Positions 12,601 through 22,615 of a stretch of 64,000 nt of DNA are shown here, piece after piece. Position numbers and translations under genes: made by a program. The notes beneath the pieces are model-generated. The model searched no databases and was not told where the DNA came from. It saw only the letters and a list, made by a program, of their open reading frames with translations. Source of the stretch: Apostichopus japonicus (taxonomy: Eukaryota; Echinodermata; Holothuroidea; Aspidochirotida; Stichopodidae); contig NC_092569.1 of NCBI RefSeq assembly GCF_037975245.1, positions 34,570,668 through 34,634,667 on the forward strand. The letters are read 5' to 3'. Numbering within the stretch: position 1 is the stretch's first letter; every line of letters begins with the position of its first letter.

Positions 12601-15600
12601 ACCATTTAAAGGCTAACATTTCCAGCCATTCAAGTTGTCCAACTGAGGTGTTAATGTTTATAATACATAAGTGATATACCTTACAGAAGTTACTTCTTAT
12701 AATAAGAAAAATCATATGATATAAATAATACACATACCTGAAGATCTTCCCTCGGTACTGACGATTATCTGTGTAATAAAAGACATTTACTGAATACATT
12801 ACAAGACATACAGAGTATTGCAGTCAACAAAAAGCAGGATCAGATTAAATCTAATGTTAATAAAACCAGTTTGAGGGAAAGAAAGAACCTTTCGCAAACT
12901 GGTCTAATATATGTTAGTTTAAGAGTAAAGTCGATTTATACTTTGGTAAAGTTTCCGGATCACCACTTTAAAGATGTTTTTCTTTTGTCTATATCCATAT
13001 CTACTTTACAGGTCAATGATGACTTACAGCGTACAACTTTCTTCCAGGAAACATTAGATTACTGGCATTTTCCGGTTTTACAGCTACTCTGGCACATGAT
13101 ACGTACGTGAAGGACAAAGGCAATAGCCGGCTGCTTCCTTAAACACCTTTGTTGCTTAATGCAGACAGATGTTCTTTGTTCAAGTTATATTTTGACATTA
13201 GAACATTTCAGACACGAGTTGTAACGCATTTGTGTTTAACAGTCCTTAAGAACACGTAGGGATCATTAACATCGTCCCAGCTATTCTTGTTGGACTAAGA
13301 TTACCGTGTCTTGATACTTACCGTGCACAATGAAACTCTGAGTTTTGAAAGGTGTCATTTTACTTTTAAGGTAAGTTCATAGCCTTAGATTTGTATATCT
13401 TACTAACCAAACAATTGTAGCAGCGCTGTAGAACCTCAGCTAAGCTTCTATTTGAAATCATTGTTTCTAGTATTGTGCCGATATCGCCAATATCGGACCT
13501 GTTTGATATCCAATATTTCAATCTCAATATCGGCCCCATACCGATACCGATTTTTTTTTAAAAGCCAGAATGGATGTCAAATCGCACTTTCAGTCATACT
13601 TTAATACATGAGGTATCAGAATTATCATCGGCTATCGTAAAATATTGCACAACTCACAAACAGTAACCAATTGATAAATCTCTTGTGCCTATTCTATAAC
13701 ACTAACCCTAACCTCTTTTTAACTGAATGATCATAGTCCCCAACAAGATGATATGCAAGAAACTGTGTGCTAGCATTTTGTCCTTGGAGAAACACAAGTC
13801 CATTCTTCCTGTCACTTCTGTTGAACGATTCTCTACTCTGTTTGACCCACCACTTTCACAATTTAAGCTGCAAGTCTTTAACAAATTATCGTCACATAGA
13901 GCCACGAATTTCTTAGCAAATTTTTTTAAAAGATGACATCGAGTAAAACTGACTTCATATAGAAAAGACATAAGCGTATCCTAGCTAAGAACTTTCACTA
14001 CTCTTAGTGATTAACAGAACCAAAACCACAATATTTTATTTATTTATTTTAGCTTCCGTAAAAATTATATCCTACCATTTGCCGGCTATACTGACAACTA
14101 AGCCTAGCCAAAATTAGCAAGTTCCTCGTCGTAGAATTATTCGTTAAACAACCGGAAACAAATTGTGATACACAAACTTGATTCTCGAAATACGATCTTT
14201 TCAACAGTCACTTATGTTCTAACAAAATGCATCCATGCAGCTTCTTAGAAGATACACAATTTTTGGAATGATTCAGTAGAGGGTGACCACTTGTTATAAC
14301 ATGTATTCTCAGCTGAGGACTTAGAAGCACTGTTCAACTTAGTGTGGTAAGCTACTCCTGTAGTTATACATATAGTCACATAGACTGGTGAAATTTACTT
14401 GAAAGCGCTACAAAGACTGCTATGTACGTAACGTCCAGTGGCCCCTGACTGGTATGCTTACAGATCGTTATATCATTAAATCGGTATGTATTTTTTTCAG
14501 AACTTGTGTCATGCTTGTTTGACCAGCTAGAACAGATTAATAAATCACCGCAAGAAACAAGAAGTGGCTTTTGTTGTGGGAAAAAAATGTTCGATATTGG
14601 TTTGCCGTTATTGTCAATGAGGCTTAATCCTACGGATATGCCGCCAATATTGCAAATATCGGCCGATCCCGATATCACAAACGATTATCGGGGCAACACT
14701 AGTTTTGATTGGCACTAGATCAGTTTATCCCATTTGTTTGTTCGAATGATAAAAGTCATAGTCGGGATAACGATGTCAATTCCTTCCTCCTATCTCCTTT
14801 TCTTCTTGCCTTATGCTCCTTATTATAGCAGACATAGGGCGTTATAATGTTAGGAAGTTGAATTTCTTCAAAGCGAAAATAATGTCACGAACTTACTTTT
14901 TGCAATAGATCGTTGTACTTATTGCTAGGAATAAAATATGCTCCATTGCAAAGGCAAAGAACCAACAGCATTGCACTTCGTAGTTTATGTTCATACAATG
15001 ATAGAACGAAAACAACACAAAAATGATTCCTCTGATAAACCTGCTAAATGTTGTGGATATTACGTTTGAACTGTGCTGACCCAAAATTGCTCACGAAAAT
15101 GGTACACATACCATAATAGAACGTCCTAAAACTTCTTACAATCACAGCAAGACGATAAAGAGCAGAAATCGGAATTGGCTCCAACAATATAAGTCATTCT
15201 CACACGTATTACACACACACAAACTGTGAAAAGGGTCAAATTGGAAATCTGTTGTCCTTTTACAGAGAATAACATCGAACTAGATTGGACTTGATCAAGT
15301 CTCCCACTGGCGGAATTATCCCACAATGACGGAAGTTAAGATGGAAGACATTTGGCTACTCACATCAAAACGCATGCTGGTCATGAATACTGAAATATTG
15401 CGAAACAAATAACATGATCATTGCATATGATTGTGGCCCATATTTCATTATAAGTGAAATCTTTACAGAAGCCCCTGTTTTGAACGCTCACATGACGACA
15501 AAAATATTCTTCCTGTACATGTTTGGTTCACCGCCATTCAAACTGTTATCTACCATGCAAAATGTAAAACAACCTTAGTAACGCTACCTCGACAAATCTA

Positions 15601-18600
15601 CGTGGTGCAGTAAGAAGAATCGACGTTTAGCATTAAAATTGTATCTTTTATAACATGATAATCATGATGATGATAAAAATTGCAAGAAATAAAGAATGTC
15701 AACAGAAAGGACAAAATAAAAAGAGGAAGTTAAGGAAGACACGAGGAATTTAATCTTTTTTTCTTTCAGACCAAGTCATTCATGACTCAAATTCCATAAC
15801 GTGATATTGCTCTGCCATAGTGGATAATATTTTAACAAATACTCGGCTTTAAATTTGTAAAAGTATGAAAGATTGGAAGCAGCTTAAACAAACACATGTA
15901 TTTTTGTTTGTTAATTCCAAATAGTAACGACATAGACATGTTAGAACAGTCGAGCATATGACAGTTCACATTTTATGAAATGACGATGTTATCTGTCAAG
16001 ACAAAAACATATTGTATAGCATTCCCAGTAGTGAATTTATACAATTCTCTAAATAAACCAGAGAACAAGCTTTAGATCAATATGAATAATAGAAGAATAT
16101 GGCTCTTGGATACATAAAATAGTATCACACTATCTAAAGTCATGAAAAAAATTAAAATCTACATTTTATAGTTTGCTGTTGCCAACAGAGTAAAGTGCAC
16201 AGTATAATAATATCTCCACAAAAAGATTGATGCGGCCAAGGCGATTTGTTTGGGATATAGCCAAAGTTTTGTTGTCGTCGATAATGTTATTCAGGAAGCA
16301 CAGACGGTGTTCGACGTCATTGTTTTATCTGTATGAAAAATTGTGTTTATTAACCAAACACTGAGTATGTTTGTTCCTTTGAATACAGTGCTCGTTCGAA
16401 AGAGCCACAAATTATGATATAAAGGAATTTAATTAGATATCCTTCAACATATAAAGCGAATTATTACCATACAGTGAGTAATGATAAATGTTATGATTAT
16501 AATATTTTCTAGTTTTTGCAACGTGTTAGAAAAGAGACCTTTAAATACAGTGTAATGTATTTTATGTTGTTTAATTTCTTAAAGTCTATCATCGATGGTT
16601 TTGTTAAGTATTGGGAGAGTTTCCTTTGTATACTGAATTATATTACATGTTACGAAGCGTTACGTTTTGTACTACACCGAATAGCCACATCAGAAAGGGG
16701 GGTGTAAGTCCACTGATTGAGGGCAGCGAAGAGCGAGAGTATGGGTGGGGAGCGGTGACTACTCTCATCGCATACATATTATAGATTGAGTACATTTCAG
16801 TGGTCGTATTATAAGTAGTCTGGTCATTAAGTATGAAAGACGACATGCATGAGAATATCTTCGCGTTGGTTTTACATTAAATTACTGTTTTCAAATTGAG
16901 ACTATTAAACGTTACAAGAACGTTTACATTATCGCCACGACTTAAATGAACACATTGTGTGGAAATCAAAATAAACTACGGTATTTGTGGTTAAAGAATT
17001 AAAAGATAACTTAAAGGATCATGAATATCTGTCTTTCTCGTAGTAGTCTATTTCCAGATAATACGCTAACACCTAATACACTATTTCGCATAGTTTTAGT
17101 TAATATATGAATTAGATATTTAGTTCTTTGCATGGTGAACTAGCCTTAAATATTCCAATATTTGACAGAAAACATCACTTTGGATTGTCATTAGAATGTT
17201 GGTGAACTGGATTGTGTCAAAAGGCTTTTTTTTTTAATAAAGATGAAATGTAATTTAAATTTGGTGATAATTTTCTCACTCCAATTATGTTGTATTACTT
17301 GTTCTCTGTTTTTTTTTACTGTTATAGATTATTTCTAAGTAAATAAAGAAAGACAAACAAAAAACAACAAAGCTATAAATTGAAAAGTATAAATATTTAA
17401 AAGACAATCAACTAGAATAAGAATCAGTTTATTTTTAAAAGTTATAGAAACGTTCTCTGCATCTGCACTGAGTTATACCGCTAGTAATATCGGCCTTTAG
17501 TGTTATTCGTATGATCGGGTGAAATTTTAGATTTGCCTGTCACACCTTGTCCAGAATGCAGCCTAAATTTGGAGCTATAATGTCAAAAAAACTGAATAAA
17601 TGGAAGAAAAAAATACAATTCCTTCGTGCATTTGTCTTTATTTAATAAGGCATTTATGCAGCTTTTGATTTTTCTTATTTTTAGTCTGGATTGATTACAC
17701 AAAGACTAATGAAACATTACTACGATTTTATTTTGAGTATGATTTTATAACGTCTTTTCCATTGGAAAGAGACTTTCAATCCTTTTAATCTTCTAGTTTA
17801 TTCAAAATACAGATTTTGTAATAACAATATTAATTTTAAATACTACTCTCACAATAATATTGGTTGAAATTATTATCACTAAATCGCTAATGATTGCTAG
17901 ACGTCAACGTCGTTGCACATTTTTAATTACATTTTACATTTTTCGTTGCACGTTAATTAGAAATACACAGTGAAACAAGTCGCACACATTCGACAAACAA
18001 TGCAATAATTTATAAGTGTTTCATTTTAACTCACAAGAATAAAAAAGAAGTAAAAACAGCTCATTGTTCATAGAAGTACGTTAAACGAAAAGGTATTTTA
18101 TCGTTTCTTAAATATATGTATTGAATGCCATATGAGCATATCAGGGATGTGGACATTTTCTGTTACTGTTTTAGTTAGCTAACGATATCTAAATATATCT
18201 CAATTAAGTTTCCCATTCGGAATCATAATCTTCTTTTTTCCTTTTAATTTCCCTCTTATGTTGGCAATGTGATATGACATTAGGTATGAGTCGGTATCAA
18301 GGAGTTACCTTTGGTCAAGTTATATTATTTCTCGACATAATCATTAAGGAATCAGCCTCATTTAACTGTCACTTTAAGAAAAAATCGACAAAGTTTTTCT
18401 TTACAAACTTTATCATTTCAAATAAAATAAAGGAACATGTCTTACATTTGTTCTGCTCTAATATCCTTCATATTTAAAATAACGGAATATTGGGATTATA
18501 TTTCTTTGGAATCTCTTACAATATATAGCGCAACTGTAGGAAATGAGAAACATAAAAAGAGAGAAAAATGAGAAGCTAGCCACTTAAACCGCCGGAGACA

Positions 18601-20331
18601 TTTTCATGATCGCGTATCATACCATGCTTTAATGTAAGCAATTTAAAACCAGAACGTACTGCATGAAAAATAACAAATGTTATGTTTGTGGAAGTATTTT
18701 ATCTTTGATAATTCGTTCTGCGATAAATCCGTGTAACCTAAGTTTTCTATTTTCAGCATTACTTTAAGTTTCCATAAATTAGTTTTAAATTATATTGACG
18801 TGTACACCAGTTGGATTTATTGTTATTCAACTTTGTTCCATGAATAATATGATATTTTCAAAATACATTTCAAAGTACCTTTATTTTTGTTGAAGATTGT
18901 TTTTTCAAACTTTGACACACATATAACGATATCTATTAAAGAGATCTCTATGAGCATGTAAAGGAAGTAAATATTTACGTGCTCTTTAGAAATTTATATC
19001 TGAAACTTTCGTGTTTGGATGATAGTTCAAACAATATAATCAAACGTACAACTGAGCATTTCTTCTAATTTGATTAAACCTGAACAACAGTTTAAAGTTA
19101 TAGATTTCTAATTTAAAGGATGTACCTTGTCATTATAGTTTTGTTCACTGTAGTTACCCAATTAAGCATCTTTGTGATTGGATTATCACATAGAAATTGT
19201 TTTGTTTTAGATTAGTTAACGCACATGTTGCTTTAATGTATTCATCAGGATAACTTGGACAAAGACGAGCAATAAAATGTCTGTTCGGAAATCATATCAA
19301 AATAACAGAGCTGACAAAGGAAGTTGCCTTTACGCAGATGAAAACCAAGTTATTCGTATGTAGTTTATATCGAAAAAATAAAAGCAAGGCATTATAATAA
19401 ATATAAAAAAAAACATTGAAAACATTTAACTATACAAAGCTTACCGAATAACGCTCTGTTTCAAAAGGGAATCTCATGATTGGATTTTTAACAAGAAAAA
19501 CTGTTTTTTTTTAAGTTATTGTATAGTGTTTTAGTTATCGCTGAAATAAATGAATTTCTTGTTTTTAGTTATCGTACTCGTAGCCAATATTATGGAGTAT
19601 ACATTTATGAACTAGAATGATTTACATTTGAATTTAAGCTCACTAATTTTTAATATCAATTCAGTGTTGTAACGTGTTGGTATGGATCTGTGAGAGGTAG
19701 GGTTGGCTATTGGAGGGAAACCTTGTGAACAGATGTGCTGTAAAGGATATGTTTGGAACGATATACTCATAAGTTTGAAAAAAGGATTACTTTTTCCTGG
19801 CCATATCACGAAACTTGATTGACTTTGAAAAATTGGTGTGTAACGAAAACACGTTTGAGATGTATGAATGAGCTTTTCTTCTAAGTATTTTACATGTGAG
19901 CAAATTTTAAAGAATACTGTATATAAGCAAAGAAGAACCGATTAGAGCTAATCTTTTGTTTTTATTCCAATATATGTGGTTAAATTAAAAGACGTTTCGT
20001 TATTTTGATCGAAACACTGCTGTCTTTTCGCGAAGTTAAAAATTCTGAGTATTTCTAATTGAAGGCCTTCAAACTGTAATTTATCAGGAATTTTTATCGA
20101 TATTTTACTATTATTTCGAAGACGCTAACTCTTCACTTTTCACATAATTTAATATTAACAGAGTTAGCTCAACAACACATTGATGCAACTTATGTTATTT
20201 TTTCGAAACAGAAAATATTTCAATGGAGTAAAATATAAAATATATTAAACAATGGAAAGACTTACCATTTCTGTTCCAAACGAGTTCCATATCGTCAAAA
20301 CAGTCAAACAAACTTTGAAACAATTCTCCAT
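430..20331 (-). CDS. Gene A: secreted FReD(partial)-TIL-EGF(n) protein, 5' part; 3' end beyond the left edge
   Basis: Nineteen coding exons in conserved phase give 3687 nt (1229 residues) before the window ends. Order: signal peptide (20266-20331), linker (12738-12768), first FReD exon (11710-11882), middle FReD exon (11071-11335), TIL-like exon (10003-10214), then 14 EGF exons from 9342-9551 down to 430-639. It is the sister of complete gene B and probably ends in a second FReD outside the window. Secretion is inferred from the hydrophobic N-terminus and the many cysteines. FReD proteins commonly bind acetylated sugars and act as immune lectins or matrix proteins; EGF modules act as spacers or binding sites. 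No stop or frameshift is seen in any exon. Exon order is inferred from splice sites, phase and homology, without transcript data. Confidence 0.8.
973..1182 (-). CDS. Gene A EGF exon 13 (beta type)
   Basis: 210 nt, phase 0-0; EGHFYINSRCTQKSTC and SSYATCSEING. Confidence 0.83.
1522..1731 (-). CDS. Gene A EGF exon 12 (gamma type)
   Basis: 210 nt, phase 0-0. Differs from 3405-3614 by D for E near the start and by a terminal TGG (Trp) instead of GGG, a change of the last exon base triplet next to the donor. Confidence 0.82.
2313..2522 (-). CDS. Gene A EGF exon 11 (alpha type)
   Basis: 210 nt, phase 0-0. Same protein as 430-639 and 4197-4406. Confidence 0.83.
2856..3065 (-). CDS. Gene A EGF exon 10 (beta type)
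   Basis: 210 nt, phase 0-0; SSYATCSEINGVRKCYCNPNYQ. Same protein as 973-1182. Confidence 0.83.
3405..3614 (-). CDS. Gene A EGF exon 9 (gamma type)
   Basis: 210 nt, phase 0-0; VGEFYINSGCTRRSTC, SAHATCAERNG, GDGVTCTHNC. Third exon of the second 1883-bp unit. Confidence 0.83.
4197..4406 (-). CDS. Gene A EGF exon 8 (alpha type)
   Basis: 210 nt, phase 0-0; EGHFYINSRCTRKSTC, SSHATCTERSG, GDGVTCRHNC. Confidence 0.83.
4742..4951 (-). CDS. Gene A EGF exon 7 (beta type)
   Basis: 210 nt, phase 0-0. Starts EGHFYINSRCTQKSTC; core SSYATCSEINGVRKCYC. The acceptor AG belongs to an in-frame TAG, which fixes the exon start at GAG. Confidence 0.82.
5403..5612 (-). CDS. Gene A EGF exon 6 (delta type)
   Basis: 210 nt, phase 0-0; CQNNHIIEASYQCSVHATC, then ERSGVRKCYC and FVADIRSVLG. 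Duplicate of 6980-7189. It sits at the junction of the 1577-bp and 1883-bp repeat families. Confidence 0.8.
6188..6397 (-). CDS. Gene A EGF exon 5 (gamma type)
   Basis: 210 nt, phase 0-0; VGEFYINSGCTRRSTC start. Duplicate of 7765-7974. Confidence 0.83.
6980..7189 (-). CDS. Gene A EGF exon 4 (delta type)
   Basis: 210 nt, phase 0-0. Same sequence as exon 5403-5612, including the change of Gly to Arg near the end (FVADIRSVLG). Confidence 0.8.
7765..7974 (-). CDS. Gene A EGF exon 3 (gamma type)
   Basis: 210 nt, phase 0-0. Starts VGEFYINSGCTRRSTC; core SVHATCAERNGVRKCYC and GDGVTCRHNCFVADIGSVLG. No difference seen from exon 6188-6397, 1577 bp away. Confidence 0.83.
8557..8766 (-). CDS. Gene A EGF exon 2 (delta type)
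   Basis: 210 nt, phase 0-0. Gamma-like start with the variant CQNNHIIEASYQC and an alpha-like end (ERSG, GDGVTCRHNC). A Thr before the third cysteine is changed to Ile (RRSIC). A TGA lies just upstream of the acceptor in frame, so the exon must start at GTTGGC. Confidence 0.8.
9342..9551 (-). CDS. Gene A EGF exon 1 (gamma type)
   Basis: 210 nt, phase 0-0, acceptor TTAAATCAG. Starts VGDFYINSGCTRRSTCQNN and carries the EGF core YQC-HATC-RKCYC-GDGVTC. It has AERNSVRKC, as in the matching gene B exon at 51487. The last codon is GCG (Ala) instead of GGG. Confidence 0.82.
10003..10214 (-). CDS. Gene A exon 5: TIL-like cysteine-rich module
   Basis: 212 nt, phase 1 to phase 0. It reads WCPANEIFSNETCERTC, then NTC, EQCVC, EKC and NQCNC: a compact spacing resembling trypsin-inhibitor-like (TIL) domains, but with fewer cysteines than the usual ten. 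The last residues NCFVADKGGVL and the donor GTCAGTACGG are the same as in the EGF exons. Binding or inhibitory activity cannot be judged from sequence. Confidence 0.75.
11071..11335 (-). CDS. Gene A exon 4: middle third of FReD-1
   Basis: 265 nt, phase 0 to phase 1. Motifs VLQRRRSDSVNFSRSWKDF, NGFGFLGSDFWIGNEKI and LTNQKRYQLRMDF are the canonical FReD core. It leaves in phase 1 at the point where FReD-2 enters its C-terminal exon, but no exon coding for the remaining third is visible in the 856 bp before the TIL-like exon. Confidence 0.84.
11710..11882 (-). CDS. Gene A exon 3: first third of FReD-1
   Basis: 173 nt, entering in phase 1 and leaving in phase 0. Typical FReD start: PRDCKEV (first conserved Cys), SGVYLIKPDG, FEAYC (second conserved Cys), and GGWT just before the donor GTATGG. 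The next exon begins VLQRR, which restores the family motif GGWTVxQRR. Confidence 0.82.
12738..12768 (-). CDS. Gene A exon 2: 31-nt linker
   Basis: Bounded by ACACAG and GTATGT. It reads IIVSTEGRSS plus one base, taking the phase from 0 to 1 exactly as the next exon requires. The gene B counterpart (54896-54926) differs by one residue (T to A). Too short to find without the duplicate. Confidence 0.72.
12769..20265 (-). other. Intron 1 of gene A
   Basis: About 7.5 kb of AT-rich non-coding DNA matched by 54927-61673. It holds the hAT-like element at 13467-14702. The ORFs across it are short, not conserved between the copies and lack known motifs; I see no other gene. Confidence 0.7.
13467..14702. 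mobile_element. hAT-like non-autonomous element
   Basis: Left end CTAGTATTGTGCCGATATCG and the reverse complement of the right end CTAGTGTTGCCCCGATAATC form imperfect terminal inverted repeats resembling the CAGTGTTG ends of hAT elements; GATATCGGCC-like motifs follow inside both ends. No intact transposase and no clear 8-bp target duplication. The left end is also present in the other SD1 copy at 55627, so the insertion is older than the duplication. Confidence 0.5.
20266..20331 (-). CDS. Gene A exon 1: start codon and signal peptide
   Basis: Encodes 22 residues starting MENCFKVCLTVLTIW: a lysine, then a hydrophobic stretch, as in a signal peptide. The exon ends on a complete codon (phase 0) before the donor GTAAGT. 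The same exon with one residue changed (L9 to F) is at 61674-61739, which supports the start. The first intron runs about 7.5 kb to 12768. Confidence 0.8.
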
Positions 20332-20405
20332 GATTTCGAGTTTGTATAAATGACATGCAAAAATATATTCGATGAAGTGCAAGATGGCAAATGACACAGG
20401 GTCTC

Positions 20406-20411
20406 TATTTA
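20406..20411 (-). promoter_or_regulatory. TATA-like box upstream of gene A
   Basis: CCCCTAAATAGAG on the minus strand, about 75 bp before the start codon and conserved in gene B (61814-61819). An initiator-like TCATTT follows. A weak consensus, kept because of its position and conservation. Confidence 0.35.
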
Positions 20412-21459
20412 GGGGTTACCAACACCCTATTGAAATGACCGTAGTAGTATGGATGTCCATTAATGCCATCATTTTATTTGAAATATGATTTGGTGAAGAG
20501 CTTATACAAATGTGCTGCACATCTATAGTATTATTGGCTTGTGTGTAAAGAAGACCATTCGACATGCGCAATCCAATTTAATAAAATTTACAGCTATATA
20601 TATCTTGAACTTCAGTCAATAGTCCAGTAAGCTTCATTTGCATAATTTTGGATTGTCCTTGTTCCGATAAATACAGCATACCACCTACTGTATGCTTATT
20701 GACTATCGTGCCTCTAGTTCCAACGACAGCAACGGTATTGCAATTCAATCAATGTAAATGTATTTGGTTTTAAACGAATATTAATAATAATGATCACTTT
20801 TAATCTACAATACATTTAGTGTGGTTTATGTTAAAGTTATGTAGTTGTGTGCCAAACGACGTCAATGCTAGTAGGAATGTTGATTTACTTGTTCTGGTTA
20901 AGCTGCTTTTACCGATATTTTAAGAAACATGTATGAGTAATTATTTTAGCTAAGTTACTTCGCTTTTGGTTGGAAGGCAAAATTAAAGCAGTATCGAAAG
21001 GACAGGAAGTGATACTACTAATAAGCACTATATAACATGCATGAACTAGTACAATACATCTTATATACCGTGAAATTTACGGTATGATCCATTCTACACT
21101 ATCAATATGTATGTACAAATATCTAATTAACACAGTTTGGAACATTCGAAGTTGGTCAGTGGTACGCTATATGAACAATACTTCCTTGTTTTATGATGCC
21201 TGCATCACATCCTGTTTGCGGAATCGAGTATTCTCACATCTGATTGAATAAACATTTTAGCTGTTACACTGGGCTTTGACTAATTTGTTTATAGACTGTA
21301 AGAATTACATCAATAATGACTGTAAATTATAAGGAAAAATATTTTTCATTTATATAAGATATTTAATCAAGGAGCATGTTTTGACCTATGGAAAGGTAGG
21401 TTGGATATTAGATTTTTTCTTTGATACAAATTTTTAAATGAGATGTATATCTGTTAACC

Positions 21460-21720
21460 AGCAGAGGTGTAGCTAGAGATTATTTGGAGGCGTAGAGCTA
21501 CTTTATAAGCGTAGCTATAAGTGGTTCTTTTAACAGTGGCCCCCATTTCTCAGGGGGCCCGAGGGTTGGCTACCAACGGAGACAACTGTCAGTGATGATT
21601 TTGCATGAATAATTATATGAGTACCAGCACGCCCACGCAATTCTATTATTTAGCTGACAGTGGCGTAGCCAGATGTAGAGGAAAAGCTGCCCCTCCCACA
21701 CACAAAAACATTTTCATGGA
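21460..21720. repeat. Degenerate repeats with the motif AGTGGCGTAGCCAG
   Basis: Contains GTGGCGTAGCCAG and related GCGTAGCTA stretches, plus a C/G-rich inverted patch near 21540-21560. Matched at 62860-63110 and, diverged, at 27410-27570. Probably old transposon ends; family not identified. Confidence 0.4.
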
Positions 21721-22615
21721 CGAAAACTGGGAAGGCAAGGAAAATTAACCAAGAAAAATAAATAGCTATCATATATGATACTGGATAGGTTACTCTATGT
21801 TACAGCACGGCGTTAAGTGCTTCTCAGAAGGCTTCTCTCTTAAGCTATATGCCCACTAAGCACATTAATAGGTTTGTATTAACAAATTCACTTCGAGTCA
21901 GTTATAATCATTTCTAGACAAAATTCCGTGAGTCGCACGGCACTGGATTGTCATCTTTAATAAAAGGTCACTGAGAAAGGAGATAAATGCGTTTACCTAC
22001 CCTCATGTTCTATTATGTATTTTAAATGTATTATGTATTCAATATATACAAGGCCGTAGACACAGGGACCATGGGAACACGAACCTAACCACCCCCCCCC
22101 CATCCCGAGAGTTTCTAGCAAGTGGTTAACAAATGTTATAACACCCGAACGCAAATGTATTTAATATAAAATGAAAATGATAGCATCATGCTTCTCAACA
22201 CCCTTACTGAGACAAAATTTTCAGAAAGGTGAGGGTACACTACTCCCATTAAGCCCCACCCTGTCTTAAGATCCCTCCCTAGTACGGACGTCCACCTAAA
22301 ATTTGAATTAAATTTCGTAACAGGGTGTACAGACTGTACATTTTCATGCAATTGCATATCGGTACAGGCGTTAAGTCAACCTTAGTAGATATCGGTAGTT
22401 CAAGCAGATTCTGTGAACCGTCTGAAATAGTACAGTATTACTTAATTGAAACTTGTTTTGCCAATGCCAGACATGCCAGGCATATTAAATATACAATATA
22501 AAATTGATACACTTTTCAACTATAGCGATGCATTTCACGGCAGAACTAAATCTTTAAGCTAACCCTTTTTATTAGTTCAGAAAACAAATACTTTGTTATG
22601 TAAACCAGTTGAGTC

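Larger units (their letters stand above)
9560..22615. repeat. Segmental duplication SD1, copy A
   Basis: Corresponds to about 51705-63925 throughout: TIL-like and FReD-1 exons, all introns, exon 1 and about 2.2 kb upstream. Copy A is about 0.7 kb longer between the TIL-like exon and exon 1, mostly from a block near 14575-15163 that is absent in the other copy. Confidence 0.93.
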
